Below are positions 16,757 through 26,406 of a stretch of 64,000 nt of DNA, in pieces. The position numbers were made by a program, and so were the translations under genes. The DNA lies in the NCBI RefSeq assembly GCF_024749165.1, contig NZ_CP087190.1, positions 124,001 through 188,000 of the forward strand, in the 5' to 3' direction. Within the stretch, counting starts at the first letter, position 1; every line of letters begins with the position of its first letter. A model generated the notes under the pieces. That model had not been told where the DNA came from. It did no database searches and saw only the letters and a program-made list of their open reading frames with translations. The stretch is from Pseudomonas sp. B21-023. Its GTDB lineage: Bacteria; Pseudomonadota; Gammaproteobacteria; Pseudomonadales; Pseudomonadaceae.

Positions 16757-16788
16757 CCCGCTTCTACCTGGGCAAGGTAGAAAGCGGG
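16757..16788 (-). terminator. Hairpin after the di-Mop gene
   Basis: CCCGCTTCTACCT and AGGTAGAAAGCGGG form a strong stem with one bulge just after the stop of the molybdate-binding gene. An adjoining perfect palindrome, GATTACCA-TCGCG-TGGTAATC (16737-16757), follows in the direction of transcription. There is no T-run, so termination strength is uncertain. Confidence 0.55.
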
Positions 16789-16795
16789 CATTCAT

Positions 16796-17224
16796 TCAAG
16801 GCTTGGCACCCAGGATGATGTGCGAGGCCTTGATCAGCGCGGTGGCCTTCACACCCGGCTTCAGGCCAAGTTCCTGCACCGCTTCGCGGGTGACGATGGC
16901 ATACACCTCGGTGCCGCCGGAAAGCTTCAGCACCACCTCGGCATTCACCGCGCCGTCACCGACTCGCAACACTTCGCCTTCGAGGCTGTTGCGCGCCGAC
17001 AGCCTGTAGCCGGCGGCATCGGTCATCAGCACCACCCACGGCGCCTTGACCAGGGCTACGGCCTGTTTACCGACGTTGATACTGAGGTTGTGCAGGCTGG
17101 CCATGGTGACCACCGCGACCAGTTTCTCGCCGCCACCGAGAGTCAGCTCGACCTCGGCATTCACCGCGCCAGGCTGGACGGCGCTGACGGTACCTTCAAA
17201 GACATTACGGGCACTGACTTTCAT
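16796..17224 (-). CDS. Di-Mop (TOBE) molybdate-binding protein
   Basis: 142 residues made of two tandem Mop/TOBE domains (about 1-68 and 72-140). Each begins SARN-x-x-EG-x-V and contains VNAEV and a distal Val/Ile-rich strand. Such molbindins assemble into ring oligomers that store or buffer molybdate or tungstate in the cytoplasm. No modABC genes are adjacent. It starts 24 bp downstream of ubiK on the same strand. Confidence 0.9.
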   Translation of the reverse strand: MKVSARNVFEGTVSAVQPGAVNAEVELTLGGGEKLVAVVTMASLHNLSINVGKQAVALVKAPWVVLMTDAAGYRLSARNSLEGEVLRVGDGAVNAEVVLKLSGGTEVYAIVTREAVQELGLKPGVKATALIKASHIILGAKP

Positions 17225-17248
17225 GGCAAGTACTCCCTGTATCGATCG

Positions 17249-17512
17249 TTATTCTTTGGCGGACGGCGCCATCCTGGCTTCCAGCTCGGCGAATTGCTGC
17301 TCGAGGGCTTCGAGGCGGGCGCGTGTACGGGCGAGCACCACCATCTGGCTGTCGAATTCCTCGCGGCTGACCAGGTCGAGTTTGCTGAAGGCCCCCTGCA
17401 TCAGCACCTTGAACTGGCTCTCCAGTTCGGCACGGGGCGCGGCGGTGTCGCCGCTGAACAGGCGCGAGGCCTGGTCGCTCAGGGCATCGAGGAAGGCTTT
17501 GGGCGCGAGCAT
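17249..17512 (-). CDS. ubiK: UbiK (YqiC/BMFP), ubiquinone biosynthesis accessory factor
   Basis: 87 residues. The N-terminal amphipathic region and the C-terminal coiled coil (VSREEFDSQMVVLARTRARL, then LEALEQQFAELEARM) match the BMFP family. UbiK trimerises, binds UbiJ and supports aerobic ubiquinone synthesis. The start at 17512 excludes an upstream in-frame extension that has no ribosome-binding site. It is divergent from glnK; the 406-bp gap holds the glnK control region. Confidence 0.9.
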   Translation of the reverse strand: MLAPKAFLDALSDQASRLFSGDTAAPRAELESQFKVLMQGAFSKLDLVSREEFDSQMVVLARTRARLEALEQQFAELEARMAPSAKE

Positions 17513-17528
17513 GTCTGGTATCCGCTGA

Positions 17529-18257
<729 letters not shown>

Positions 18258-18304
18258 GCGCCAAGCAAAGCCTCACCAAACCCAACGCCCCAGGAGAAAA
18301 CAAC

Positions 18305-19639
18305 ATGACTCTGCGCAAGATCGCAGGGCTAGGAGCCCTATTGTCCCTCGTAATGCCAGGGCTGGCCCTGGCCGAGGAAACTGCCGCCCCTGTGCTGAAC
18401 TCCGGCGACACTGCCTGGATGCTCACTTCGACGGCACTGGTCCTGTTCATGACCATCCCGGGCCTGGCCCTGTTCTACGGCGGCATGGTGCGCTCGAAGA
18501 ACGTGCTGTCGGTGATGATGCAGTGCTTTGCCATCACCGGCCTGATCAGCATCCTCTGGGTCATCTACGGCTACAGCCTGGCTTTCGATACCGCCGGTAT
18601 GGAAAAGGGCGTGCTCAATTTCAACTCCTTCATCGGTGGCTTCTCCAAGGCCTTCCTCAGCGGCGTCACGCCGTCGGGCCTGACCTCGGCTACCGCGTTG
18701 TTCCCCGAGGCGGTATTCATCACCTTCCAGATGACTTTCGCCATCATCACCCCGGCGCTGATCGTCGGTGCCTTCGCAGAACGCATGAAGTTCTCGGCCA
18801 TGCTGATTTTCATGGGTGTGTGGTTCACCCTGGTCTACGCGCCGATCGCGCACATGGTCTGGAGTGGTGACGGCGCGCTGATGTGGGACTGGGGCGTGCT
18901 GGACTTCGCGGGCGGCACCGTGGTGCACATCAATGCCGGTATCGCCGGCCTGGTCTGCTGCCTGGTGCTGGGCAAGCGCAAGGGCTACCCGACTACGCCG
19001 ATGGCTCCGCACAACTTGGGCTACACGTTGATGGGTGCGGCCATGCTGTGGATCGGTTGGTTCGGCTTCAACGCAGGTTCCGCTGCGGCGGCCAACGGTA
19101 CCGCCGGCATGGCCATGCTGGTGACCCAGATCGCTACCGCCGCCGCCGCCTTGGGCTGGATGTTCGCCGAGTGGGTCTTCCACGGTAAACCGAGCGCACT
19201 GGGCATTGCTTCGGGCGTGGTCGCCGGTCTGGTCGCCATCACCCCTGCCGCGGGTACCGTCGGCCCGATGGGCGCCCTGGTGATCGGCCTGGTGTCCGGC
19301 GTGGTCTGCTACTTCTGCGCCACCAGCCTCAAGCGCAAGCTGGGTTATGACGACTCCCTCGACGCCTTCGGCGTGCACGGTATCGGCGGCATCATCGGCG
19401 CCCTGCTCACCGGTGTGTTCGCGGCACCTGCCCTGGGCGGCTTCGGCGCGGTCACCGATATCGCCGCGCAGTTCTGGATCCAGGCCAAGGGCGTGATCTT
19501 CACCGTGGTCTACACCGCCATCGTCACCTACGTGATTCTCAAGGTCCTGGACCTGGTGATGGGCCTGCGGGTCAGCGAAGAAGAAGAGTCGGTCGGCCTC
19601 GACCTGGCTCAGCACAACGAGCGCGGCTACAACCTGTAA
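18305..19639 (+). CDS. amtB: AmtB ammonium transporter
   Basis: 444 residues: a signal peptide (about 23 residues, ending LALAEE) followed by 11 predicted membrane helices. Family landmarks include LFYGGMVRSKNVLSVMMQ, the first pore-histidine region GGTVVHINAG, GWFGFNAGSA, and the second pore-histidine region FGVHGIGGIIG. AmtB is a trimeric ammonium channel of the inner membrane, gated by GlnK, the gene just upstream. A strong intrinsic terminator follows. Confidence 0.97.
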   Translation: MTLRKIAGLGALLSLVMPGLALAEETAAPVLNSGDTAWMLTSTALVLFMTIPGLALFYGGMVRSKNVLSVMMQCFAITGLISILWVIYGYSLAFDTAGMEKGVLNFNSFIGGFSKAFLSGVTPSGLTSATALFPEAVFITFQMTFAIITPALIVGAFAERMKFSAMLIFMGVWFTLVYAPIAHMVWSGDGALMWDWGVLDFAGGTVVHINAGIAGLVCCLVLGKRKGYPTTPMAPHNLGYTLMGAAMLWIGWFGFNAGSAAAANGTAGMAMLVTQIATAAAALGWMFAEWVFHGKPSALGIASGVVAGLVAITPAAGTVGPMGALVIGLVSGVVCYFCATSLKRKLGYDDSLDAFGVHGIGGIIGALLTGVFAAPALGGFGAVTDIAAQFWIQAKGVIFTVVYTAIVTYVILKVLDLVMGLRVSEEEESVGLDLAQHNERGYNL

Positions 19640-19658
19640 CCGCCACGCTGGAAAACTT

Positions 19659-19684
19659 GCCCGGCTCGCCGGGCATTTTTTTTG
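19659..19684 (+). terminator. Intrinsic terminator of glnK-amtB
   Basis: GCCCGG-CTCG-CCGGGC followed by A and a run of eight Ts, 20 nt after the amtB stop. This is a canonical Rho-independent terminator. Confidence 0.92.
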
Positions 19685-19800
19685 CCTGTAGTTTGCCGAT
19701 TCGCGCCGGGCAAACGGTTTCTCTGTCGTGATCGCGACGCAGGTAGAAAACTTACAAGTCATTGGGCGTTTCTGGAGCTTTGCTTTTTCTGCGAGCGCGC

Positions 19801-20071
19801 TAGAATGCGCGCCGAAGGGAGCTGGACGAGTAGTCCACACACTTCGCCACCCTTTGCTAGGCTTGCCAATAGCCTGTGGCCAGCAAGGGTTCAAAGGATT
19901 TTGTCAGGCCTTGCCAGGAGCAGGGCCTGCAGGGTGCCGGGCCTCCCATGAGGGGGCGGACACCCAGGGCAGTGGCCAACCCACGGCCAGTTGAATTTTC
20001 ACTGGTGGCTGCCGGTCTACGGCTGCACCGGTCTATAACTAACCTGCTTTTTGCAAGTCATGAGGTAGAAC
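19801..20071 (+). promoter_or_regulatory. Promoter and long, structured leader of sutA
   Basis: The 432-bp gap before sutA has a good -10 (TAGAAT, 19801-19806) with only a weak -35 (TTTGCT). The predicted transcript starts near 19813 and would carry about 260 nt before sutA. It begins with a clear nested hairpin (CGAAG...CTTCG enclosing GGAC-GAGTA-GTCC, 19812-19845) and has several more GC-rich stems, for example GCCG-GTCTA-CGGC. No ORF in it is convincing. It may be a structured 5' UTR or overlap an independent small RNA. I checked it by eye against 6S, tmRNA and RNase P RNA and it is none of these. Confidence 0.45.
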
Positions 20072-20401
20072 ATGAGCGACGACGATCTGGAAAATGATGA
20101 CCTCGAAGTAGGCGACGAAGACGAGGCTGATGACGGCCTGGAAGCTGCGGCCGACGATGGCGCGGAAGATGCCGGCGATGACGACAGCAGCCCGGCACCT
20201 GCTGCCAAGGGCAAGTCCAAGGCGGCTGTCTCGGTAGACGAGATGCCGAGCATGGAAGCCAAGCAGAAAGAGCGCGACGCGCTGGCCAAGGCGATGGAAG
20301 AGTTCCTTTCGCGCGGTGGCAAGGTGCAGGAAGTGGAGGCCAACGTGGTCGCCGATCCGCCCAAGAAGCCGGACAACAAGTACGGCAGCCGCCCTATCTG
20401 A
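20072..20401 (+). CDS. sutA: SutA, RNA-polymerase-binding regulator
   Basis: 109 residues. The first ~60 are extremely acidic and probably disordered (runs of Asp/Glu), followed by a conserved helix (EAKQKERDALAKAMEEFLSR) and the C-terminus KPDNKYGSRPI. This matches SutA of P. aeruginosa, which binds RNA polymerase and alters initiation at rRNA and maintenance genes during slow growth. The gene is monocistronic, with a strong terminator 18 nt after the stop. Confidence 0.9.
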   Translation: MSDDDLENDDLEVGDEDEADDGLEAAADDGAEDAGDDDSSPAPAAKGKSKAAVSVDEMPSMEAKQKERDALAKAMEEFLSRGGKVQEVEANVVADPPKKPDNKYGSRPI

Positions 20402-20418
20402 GTGGCTGAACGCAAAGA

Positions 20419-20444
20419 AGCCCGCCGTCGCTGCGGGCTTTTTT
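20419..20444 (+). terminator. Intrinsic terminator of sutA
   Basis: AGCCCGC and GCGGGCT form a 7-bp stem with a CGTCGCT loop, followed by six Ts. It also faces the 3' end of the convergent HAD gene. Confidence 0.92.
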
Positions 20445-20462
20445 GTGGGCGTCGACTGTCAG

Positions 20463-21158
20463 TCAGCGCCAGCGTGCTAGCACGTCTGGCAACTGCGACA
20501 AACGCTGGATCTCCGCATCCGGCGCCTGTTCGCCGCTCCAGGGCTTGTGCTGGGGGTTGAACCACACCGCCCGCAGCCCGGCGCGCTGGGCGCCGGCTAT
20601 GTCGTCGCCCGGGTGGTCGCCGACGTGCACCGCCGCTCCTGCGTCCACCTCGCCGCGCTTCAGCGCTTCGAGGAAAGGTGCAGGGTCCGGCTTGCCAATC
20701 CCCAGGTCTTCCGCGCACAGGGCGAAGCGGAAGTAGTCCGCCAGGCCGAGCCTGCGCACGTCGGCATTGCCGTTGGTCACCACGCCGAGAACGTAGTGGT
20801 GGCGCAGGATCTCCAGCACCGGCTGCACCTCTGGGAACACCTCGACTTGGTGCCGCGCATGCAGGAACACCTCGAAACCTTCGTTGGCCAGTTCCTGGGC
20901 GTGTTTTTCGCTGTAGCCGACCTCTTCCAGGGCATGGAACAGCACCCGCCGGCGCAGGGCGCTGATGCGGTGCTTGAGGCCCGGTTCAGCCTGTACCAGG
21001 CGCTCGCGGATGGCGAACAGGTGCTCGACCGGCACGCCGCCGAGGATCGGCGCGTTGGCTTCGAGCCAGTCGCGCAGGACGACTTCGGCGCTGGCGATGA
21101 CCGGCGCGGTATCCCAGAGGGTGTCGTCCAGGTCGAAGGTGATCAGCTTGATGCTCAT
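20463..21158 (-). CDS. yigB: HAD-family phosphatase, YigB-like
   Basis: 231 residues. The haloacid-dehalogenase motifs are complete: DxDxT as Asp9/Asp11 in [10 protein letters not shown], the motif II region VVTNGN, the motif III Lys in [10 protein letters not shown], and motif [11 protein letters not shown]. Length and position directly after xerC match E. coli YigB, a phosphatase acting on FMN and the flavin precursor ARPP. It overlaps xerC by 4 nt (ATGA) and is the last gene of the lptM-lysA-dapF-DUF484-xerC block. Confidence 0.88.
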   Translation of the reverse strand: MSIKLITFDLDDTLWDTAPVIASAEVVLRDWLEANAPILGGVPVEHLFAIRERLVQAEPGLKHRISALRRRVLFHALEEVGYSEKHAQELANEGFEVFLHARHQVEVFPEVQPVLEILRHHYVLGVVTNGNADVRRLGLADYFRFALCAEDLGIGKPDPAPFLEALKRGEVDAGAAVHVGDHPGDDIAGAQRAGLRAVWFNPQHKPWSGEQAPDAEIQRLSQLPDVLARWR

Positions 21159-22054
21159 GCGTCTGTGTCCTTGCTGCGTTTGGCCCGGGGGTGGGCGCTG
21201 TCGTACACCGCAGCCAGGTGCTGGAAGTCCAGGTGGGTATAGATCTGCGTGGTGCTGATGTCGGCGTGGCCGAGCATCTCCTGCACCGCGCGCAGGTCCT
21301 GGGACGATTCCAGCAAATGGCTGGCGAAGGAATGGCGAAGCATGTGCGGGTGCAGGTGCTGGCCGAGCTCGCGCTCGCCGGCGGCCTTGACCCGCAGCTG
21401 GATGGCTCGGGGACCGAGGCGCTTGCCCTGGCGGCTGAGGAACACGGCGCTGTCCCGCGGGCCGGCGATGCCGCGCAGTTTCAACCAGGCCTGCAGCGCC
21501 TCCCGGGCCTTGCGGCCAACCGGCAGCACGCGGCTCTTGCCGCCCTTGCCTTGCACCTGCACCAGCCCGGCAGCCAGGTCCAGGTGCTCGAGGTCGAGCC
21601 CGGTCAGCTCCGACAGGCGCAGGCCGGACGAATAGAACAGTTCGAGGATGGCCTGGTCGCGGCGGGCGATGAACGCGTCGTCGACGCCGCCGTCGAGCAA
21701 CTGCAGGGCGCGGTCGGTGTCCAGTACCTTGGGCAGGCGCCGCTCACCCTTGGGTGGCGCCAGGCCGTTGGCCGGATCGTGCTGGCACAGCCCTTCGCGG
21801 TTGAGGTAGCGGTACAGCCCGCGCACCGCCGAGAGCAGGCGCGCCAGGCTGCGCGAGGACTGGCCGTGATGGTGCTGGCGGGCGACCAGCTGGCGCAGTT
21901 GCTGGACCTGCAGGGCAGCCCAGCCGGCGATGCCCTGGGCGTTGCAGAATTCGATGACCTTCTCGAGGTCACGACGGTAGGCCAGCAGGGTGTGCTCGGA
22001 CACCTGGCGCTCGTTGCGCAGGTGTGCGCAATAAGCCTCCAGCTGGCGTTCCAT
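21155..22054 (-). CDS. xerC: XerC tyrosine recombinase
   Basis: 299 residues. The catalytic residues are all present: Arg146 (SGLRLSEL), Lys170 (VQGKGGKSR), His237/Arg240 (HPHMLRHSF), His263 ([10 protein letters not shown]) and the nucleophile Tyr272 (IYTHLDF). With XerD it resolves chromosome dimers at dif. In fluorescent pseudomonads the homologue was first called Sss, a root-colonisation factor. The start shares its A with the stop of the DUF484 gene (TGATG), so translation is probably coupled. Confidence 0.97.
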   Translation of the reverse strand: MERQLEAYCAHLRNERQVSEHTLLAYRRDLEKVIEFCNAQGIAGWAALQVQQLRQLVARQHHHGQSSRSLARLLSAVRGLYRYLNREGLCQHDPANGLAPPKGERRLPKVLDTDRALQLLDGGVDDAFIARRDQAILELFYSSGLRLSELTGLDLEHLDLAAGLVQVQGKGGKSRVLPVGRKAREALQAWLKLRGIAGPRDSAVFLSRQGKRLGPRAIQLRVKAAGERELGQHLHPHMLRHSFASHLLESSQDLRAVQEMLGHADISTTQIYTHLDFQHLAAVYDSAHPRAKRSKDTDA

Positions 22055-22764
22055 CAGCGCACCGAGCGCAGAGTCTGGGTAAAGCGCGGCACCACGCGGC
22101 CGAGCACTTCGGCGATGTAGCTGAGGAACAGGGTGCCGACACTGCTCTTGTAGTGCTGCGGATCGCGGCTGCCGATCGCCAGTACGCCGTGCAGGCCCTG
22201 GTACTCGAGGGTGGCCACGGCGCTGGAGCCGACTTCCTTGTGCTGATCGTTGCCGAACAGGAACGCCAGCTCATGTTCGCGCAGGCTGCCGCTGATGGTC
22301 TTGCCGCCGCCGATCAGGCCGCCGATGGCCTGTTGCGCCTCGGCCCCGGAAACCCAGCGCCCCACGGGCGCCGCGTTTTCGCCGAACAGGATCAGGCTGA
22401 CGAAGGGTACCTGGAACTCCTGGCGCAGGCTGTCCTCGACCGCCATCACCACCTCTTCCAGGGTGCTGGCGTCGAGCAGGTCGAGGATCAGCCGGCGGGT
22501 CTTGTCGAACAGCCGGTCGTTGTCGCGGGCCACGTCCATCAGTTGCGACAGGCGATGGCGCATCTCGATGTTGCGGTCGCGCAGCAGCTTGAGCTGGCGT
22601 TCCACCAGCGACACGCTGTCGCCGCGCTGGTGAGGAATGCGCTGTTCGACCAGCAGCTCGTCGTGCTCGGCGAAGAAGGTCGGGTGGGCGCGCAGGTAGG
22701 CGACCACCGCTTCGGCATCGAGCTCACTGGCCTGCGGGGATGCAACGTTAGGCTGATCGGTCAT
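22054..22764 (-). CDS. DUF484 family GAF-like protein (YigA homologue)
   Basis: 236 residues. It opens with a helical stretch ([22 protein letters not shown] is the family hallmark) and a short coiled coil ([21 protein letters not shown] in outline), then a GAF-like domain. Function is unknown, but it is nearly always between dapF and xerC in gammaproteobacteria. The ATG at 22764 was chosen because homologues begin near that point; upstream sequence overlaps the dapF C-terminus and has no ribosome-binding site. Confidence 0.9.
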   Translation of the reverse strand: MTDQPNVASPQASELDAEAVVAYLRAHPTFFAEHDELLVEQRIPHQRGDSVSLVERQLKLLRDRNIEMRHRLSQLMDVARDNDRLFDKTRRLILDLLDASTLEEVVMAVEDSLRQEFQVPFVSLILFGENAAPVGRWVSGAEAQQAIGGLIGGGKTISGSLREHELAFLFGNDQHKEVGSSAVATLEYQGLHGVLAIGSRDPQHYKSSVGTLFLSYIAEVLGRVVPRFTQTLRSVR

Positions 22765-22777
22765 GGCGGATACTCGC

Positions 22778-23608
22778 TTAGAGACGAACTTGTCCTTCGA
22801 ACACACGAACGGCGGGGCCGGTCATCAGCACCGGCTTGCCGGGGCCGGCCCACTCGATACTCAGGCGCCCGCCCGGCAGCTCGATGGTCACCGGTGAGTC
22901 CATCCAGCCTTGGCTGATCGCCGCCACGGCGGCGGCGCAGGCGCCTGTGCCGCATGCCTGGGTCTCGCCCGCGCCACGCTCCCATACGCGCAGGTTGGCG
23001 CGGTGGCGGTCGACTACCTGGATGAAGCCGGCATTGACCCGCTGCGGAAAGCGCGGGTGATGCTCGATCTTCGGCCCCAGCTCATGGACCGGAGCGCTGT
23101 GCACATCGTCCACGCGCAACACCGAATGCGGGTTGCCCATGGACACTGCGGCGATCTGGTGCACCTGGCCGTCGACTTCGAGTGCATAGCTGCTCGCCTG
23201 CTCATCGGCGATGAACGGGACCTCGGCCGGCGTGAAGCGCGGCGGGCCCATGTCGACGCAGATCTGCCCGTCGTTGCGCACATCGAGGACGATGATGCCG
23301 CCCTTGGTCTCGACGCGAATGCGCTTCTTCGCGGTCAGGCGCTTGTCCAGGACGAAACGGGCGAAGCAGCGCGCGCCGTTGCCGCACTGTTCGACTTCGG
23401 AGCCATCGGCATTGAAGATCCGGTAGCGGAAGTCGACATCCGGATTGTTCGGCGCCTCGACAATCAGCAGCTGGTCGAAGCCGATGCCGGTGTTGCGGTC
23501 ACCCCATTGCTTGGCGTGCTTGGGTTGGATGTGTGCGTGCTGGCTGACCAGGTCGAGGACCATGAAGTCGTTGCCCAGCCCGTGCATCTTGGTAAAACGC
23601 AGCAGCAT
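22778..23608 (-). CDS. dapF: DapF, diaminopimelate epimerase
   Basis: 276 residues, the usual length. The two catalytic cysteines are Cys75 (EQCGNGARC) and Cys219 ([11 protein letters not shown]). It interconverts L,L- and meso-diaminopimelate for peptidoglycan and lysine synthesis. It starts [15 protein letters not shown] 4 bp after the lysA stop, so the two genes are a functional and transcriptional pair. Confidence 0.98.
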   Translation of the reverse strand: MLLRFTKMHGLGNDFMVLDLVSQHAHIQPKHAKQWGDRNTGIGFDQLLIVEAPNNPDVDFRYRIFNADGSEVEQCGNGARCFARFVLDKRLTAKKRIRVETKGGIIVLDVRNDGQICVDMGPPRFTPAEVPFIADEQASSYALEVDGQVHQIAAVSMGNPHSVLRVDDVHSAPVHELGPKIEHHPRFPQRVNAGFIQVVDRHRANLRVWERGAGETQACGTGACAAAVAAISQGWMDSPVTIELPGGRLSIEWAGPGKPVLMTGPAVRVFEGQVRL

Positions 23609-23612
23609 GGGT

Positions 23613-24860
23613 TCACTCCGGCAGCAGGCTTTCGCCGGCGAACAGTTCGGTGACGGTCTCGCGGCGACGCACTTCGAAGGCCTGGTCTCCATCGACCAGC
23701 ACTTCGGCGCAGCGGCCACGGGTGTTGTAGTTGGAGCTCATGACGAAACCATAGGCGCCCGCGGAGCGCACGGCCAGCAGGTCGCCCTCGGCCAGGTCCA
23801 GCACGCGGTCCTTGCCCAGGAAGTCGCCGGTCTCGCAGATCGGGCCGACCAAGTCGTAGGCCCGACCTTCGCCTTCGCGAGGCTTGACTGCGCTGATGTC
23901 CATCCAGGCCTGGTACAAGGCCGGGCGGATCAGGTCGTTCATCGCCGCGTCGATGATGGCGAAGTCCTTGTGCTCGGTGTGCTTGAGGTATTCCACGCGG
24001 GTCAGCAGCACGCCGCCGTTGGCGACGATATAGCGGCCCGGCTCGAACACCAGGGCCAGGTCGCGGCTGCCGATGCGCTCGCGAATGGCCTTGATGTAAT
24101 CGGCAAGCTCCGGCGGCTGTTCGTCGCGATAGCGCACGCCGACACCGCCACCGAGGTCGAGATGGCGCAGGTGGATGCCGCACTCGGCCAGGCGATCGAC
24201 CAGCACCAGCAGGCGGTCGAGGGCATCGAGGAACGGTTCGACGGTGGTCAGCTGTGAGCCGATGTGGCAGTCAACACCGACCACGTCGAGGTTCGGCAAC
24301 TGCGCGGCGCGCACGTAGATGGCCTCGGCGTCGGCAATGGCGATGCCGAACTTGTTTTCCTTGAGGCCAGTGGAGATGTAAGGGTGGGTGCCGGCGTCGA
24401 CGTCCGGGTTCACGCGCAGCGACACCGGCGCGACCTTGCCCATCTCGGCGGCCACCACTTGCAGGCGCTCGAGCTCGTCGGTGGACTCGACGTTGAAACA
24501 GTGCACGCCCACTTCCAGGGCGCGGCGCATGTCCTCGCGGGTCTTGCCGACACCGGAGAACACCACGCGATCGGCGCGGCCACCGGCGGCCAGCACGCGC
24601 TCCAGCTCACCGCCGGAAACGATGTCGAAGCCCGCGCCCAGGCGCGCCAGCAGGTTCAGCACGCCCAGGTTGGAATTGGCCTTGACCGCGAAGCAGACCA
24701 GGTGCTCCACCCCGTGCAGGGCATCGGTGTAGTTGCGGTACTGCGCCTCGATATGGGCACGCGAGTACACGTAGGTGGGCGTACCGAAGCGTTCGGCGAT
24801 CGCCGACAGGGCCACCCCTTCCGCGAACAGCTCACCGCCGCGGTAGTTGAATGCATCCAT
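23613..24860 (-). CDS. lysA: LysA, diaminopimelate decarboxylase
   Basis: 415 residues, PLP-dependent fold-III enzyme. The PLP lysine is Lys60 (CFAVKANSN). The phosphate-binding GGGVG motif, [11 protein letters not shown] and the dimer-interface CETGDF cysteine are present. It makes lysine from meso-diaminopimelate, the product of DapF encoded next. It begins 9 bp after lptM. Confidence 0.98.
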   Translation of the reverse strand: MDAFNYRGGELFAEGVALSAIAERFGTPTYVYSRAHIEAQYRNYTDALHGVEHLVCFAVKANSNLGVLNLLARLGAGFDIVSGGELERVLAAGGRADRVVFSGVGKTREDMRRALEVGVHCFNVESTDELERLQVVAAEMGKVAPVSLRVNPDVDAGTHPYISTGLKENKFGIAIADAEAIYVRAAQLPNLDVVGVDCHIGSQLTTVEPFLDALDRLLVLVDRLAECGIHLRHLDLGGGVGVRYRDEQPPELADYIKAIRERIGSRDLALVFEPGRYIVANGGVLLTRVEYLKHTEHKDFAIIDAAMNDLIRPALYQAWMDISAVKPREGEGRAYDLVGPICETGDFLGKDRVLDLAEGDLLAVRSAGAYGFVMSSNYNTRGRCAEVLVDGDQAFEVRRRETVTELFAGESLLPE

Positions 24861-24869
24861 GGGATTTCC

Positions 24870-25076
24870 TTACTGCGCGGGCGACTCTTCTGGCTGCTCT
24901 TGCTGCTGCTCCAGCACAGGTTGCGGCTGGACTGGCTTGGCATGCTGGTGCGACTTGCGCGGGCCTTTGCCGTCCTTGCCGTCTTCTGGCAGGTACAGGG
25001 GGCCTTTCTGACCGCAGGCCGAAACGAGGCAGGCGACCGCGACCAGCGCCGCGAGGGAGGAAATCAGGCGTTTCAT
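24870..25076 (-). CDS. lptM: LptM (YifL), small LPS-assembly lipoprotein
   Basis: 68 residues: a lipoprotein signal with lipobox LVSAC (Cys at about 21), then [12 protein letters not shown], the conserved LptM motif, and a Gln/Pro-rich low-complexity tail. LptM helps disulfide maturation of the outer-membrane LptDE translocon. The position between divergent cyaY and lysA/dapF matches E. coli cyaY-yifL-dapF. It is the first gene of the block running to yigB. Confidence 0.88.
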   Translation of the reverse strand: MKRLISSLAALVAVACLVSACGQKGPLYLPEDGKDGKGPRKSHQHAKPVQPQPVLEQQQEQPEESPAQ

Positions 25077-25282
25077 GGGTGAAATCCTTGGAAATATGCA
25101 GTATTGCGGCCGAGTATACCGAGCGACCACCTGATTGCCTATGCAAGGGGCACCCCCTTGGCGGCGGTGCGGCGACCAAAGGCGATGCGGCTTTTTCTTA
25201 CAGCTATTAGCTTGTAGCTTGAGGCTTTCGCCCTTATCGTGCCCGGCTTGCGTGTGTACAGCCATTTTTCGAGGTCCTTGCA

Positions 25283-25615
25283 ATGAGTTTGAGCGAAGCG
25301 CGTTTCCACGACCTGGTCGACGCGACCCAACAGGCCCTGGAAGATCTGTTCGATGAAAGCGGCATGGACCTGGACATGGAGAACTCCGCTGGCGTCCTGA
25401 CCATCAAGTTCGATAACGGCAGCCAGCTGATCTTCAGCCGCCAGGAGCCGCTGCGCCAATTGTGGCTGGCGGACAAGTCCGGTGGTTTCCACTTCGATTA
25501 CGACGAAGAGAGCGGCAAGTGGGTGTGCGAGAAGAGCGAAGAGCTGCTCGGCGAGATGCTCGAGCGCATCGTCTGGGAGCGGGCCGGCGAGAAGCTGGAC
25601 TTCGACGAGATCTGA
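25283..25615 (+). CDS. cyaY: CyaY, bacterial frataxin
   Basis: 110 residues. The acidic first helix ([20 protein letters not shown]) and the conserved beta-sheet segments [23 protein letters not shown] and GGFHFDY identify frataxin. It binds iron and modulates IscS in Fe-S assembly. It is divergent from lptM; a gap of 1 nt separates its stop from the DUF1289 start. Confidence 0.97.
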   Translation: MSLSEARFHDLVDATQQALEDLFDESGMDLDMENSAGVLTIKFDNGSQLIFSRQEPLRQLWLADKSGGFHFDYDEESGKWVCEKSEELLGEMLERIVWERAGEKLDFDEI

Positions 25616-25616
25616 A

Positions 25617-25835
25617 ATGAGCGAACAGCCCAGGCCGCCCAAGCCGCTCTACAGCAATGTGAGCCCGGCGGTGCCGTCACCTTGTATCAGCATATGTCGG
25701 CTGGATGAGTACAAGGTCTGTACCGGCTGCCACCGCCACGTCGAGCATATCCGTGAGTGGCGCTCGGCCGATGACGAACGGCGCCGGCAGATCTGCCGCG
25801 AGGCGCTGGCCCTGAAAACAGGGCGCCAGGCATAG
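25617..25835 (+). CDS. DUF1289 small cysteine protein
   Basis: 72 residues. The pattern SPCISICRLDEYKVCTGCHR, with four cysteines, is the DUF1289 hallmark and probably binds a metal or an Fe-S cluster. It starts one base after the cyaY stop (TGAAATG), so it is co-translated with frataxin, which fits an iron-sulfur role. Function is not established. Confidence 0.88.
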   Translation: MSEQPRPPKPLYSNVSPAVPSPCISICRLDEYKVCTGCHRHVEHIREWRSADDERRRQICREALALKTGRQA

Positions 25836-25915
25836 CCACAACGACGGTGTGGGCTTGAGTATTTGCCCCGCTGTGGTAGTGTCAGGGTCTGCGTCGGTGA
25901 CGCCAAGCATTTCAC

Positions 25916-25940
25916 AAACCCCGCCCTTGGGCGGGGTTTT
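25916..25940 (+). terminator. Intrinsic terminator before rnk
   Basis: CCCCGCCC-TT-GGGCGGGG, flanked by AAA and TTTT, follows the cyaY-DUF1289 pair and precedes rnk by about 50 nt. A promoter-like pair (TTGAGT, 16 bp, TAGTGT at 25855-25882) just upstream could also make a very short RNA ending here. Confidence 0.88.
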
Positions 25941-25990
25941 GCTTTATCTGCCTTTAGTAAATTGCCTGTTCAAAGGAGTCTGACTGGATC

Positions 25991-26401
25991 ATGAGCACCA
26001 AGCCTTCCCTCATCCTCACCCGACTGGACGTGCAGCGTCTCGAGCGCCTGCTCGACGCCCTCGATGAAAGCACCCCGGGTGTGCTCGCCCTGCAGGACGA
26101 GCTGGACCGCGCCGAAAACGTGGTGGGTCACGAGGAAGTCCCGGCCGGCGTGGTGACCATGAACTCCCGCGTGCACTGCCGCGAGATCGCCAGTGGCAAG
26201 GATTACCACCTGACCCTGGTGTATCCGAAGGACGCTGGCCCTGAAGGCAACGTCTCGATCCTTGCGCCGATCGGCTGCGCACTGCTGGGCCTGTCGGTGG
26301 GCGACCAGATCGACTGGCCGGCGCCGGGCGGCAAGACGCTCAAGCTCGAGCTGCTGGCAGTCGAGTACCAGCCGGAAGCGGCAGGCGATTTCGATCTCTG
26401 A
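25991..26401 (+). CDS. rnk: Rnk, regulator of nucleoside diphosphate kinase (GreA/B-like)
   Basis: 136 residues. An N-terminal coiled-coil-like segment (LTRLDVQRLERLLDAL) precedes the GreA/GreB C-terminal FKBP-like domain (TMNSRVHCREIASGKDYHLTLVYP, APIGCALLGLSVGD). Rnk binds RNA polymerase and influences nucleotide pools; in pseudomonads it has been linked to alginate synthesis. It lies convergent with cyaA with only 5 bp between stops. Confidence 0.93.
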   Translation: MSTKPSLILTRLDVQRLERLLDALDESTPGVLALQDELDRAENVVGHEEVPAGVVTMNSRVHCREIASGKDYHLTLVYPKDAGPEGNVSILAPIGCALLGLSVGDQIDWPAPGGKTLKLELLAVEYQPEAAGDFDL

Positions 26402-26406
26402 GGTGA

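Noticed and set aside
18338..19894. 518-codon frame opposite amtB
   Set aside because: Antisense to amtB and its terminator; low-complexity translation.
19807..20071. 6S RNA, tmRNA or RNase P RNA
   Set aside because: The conserved core sequences of these RNAs are not present; only general structure is visible.
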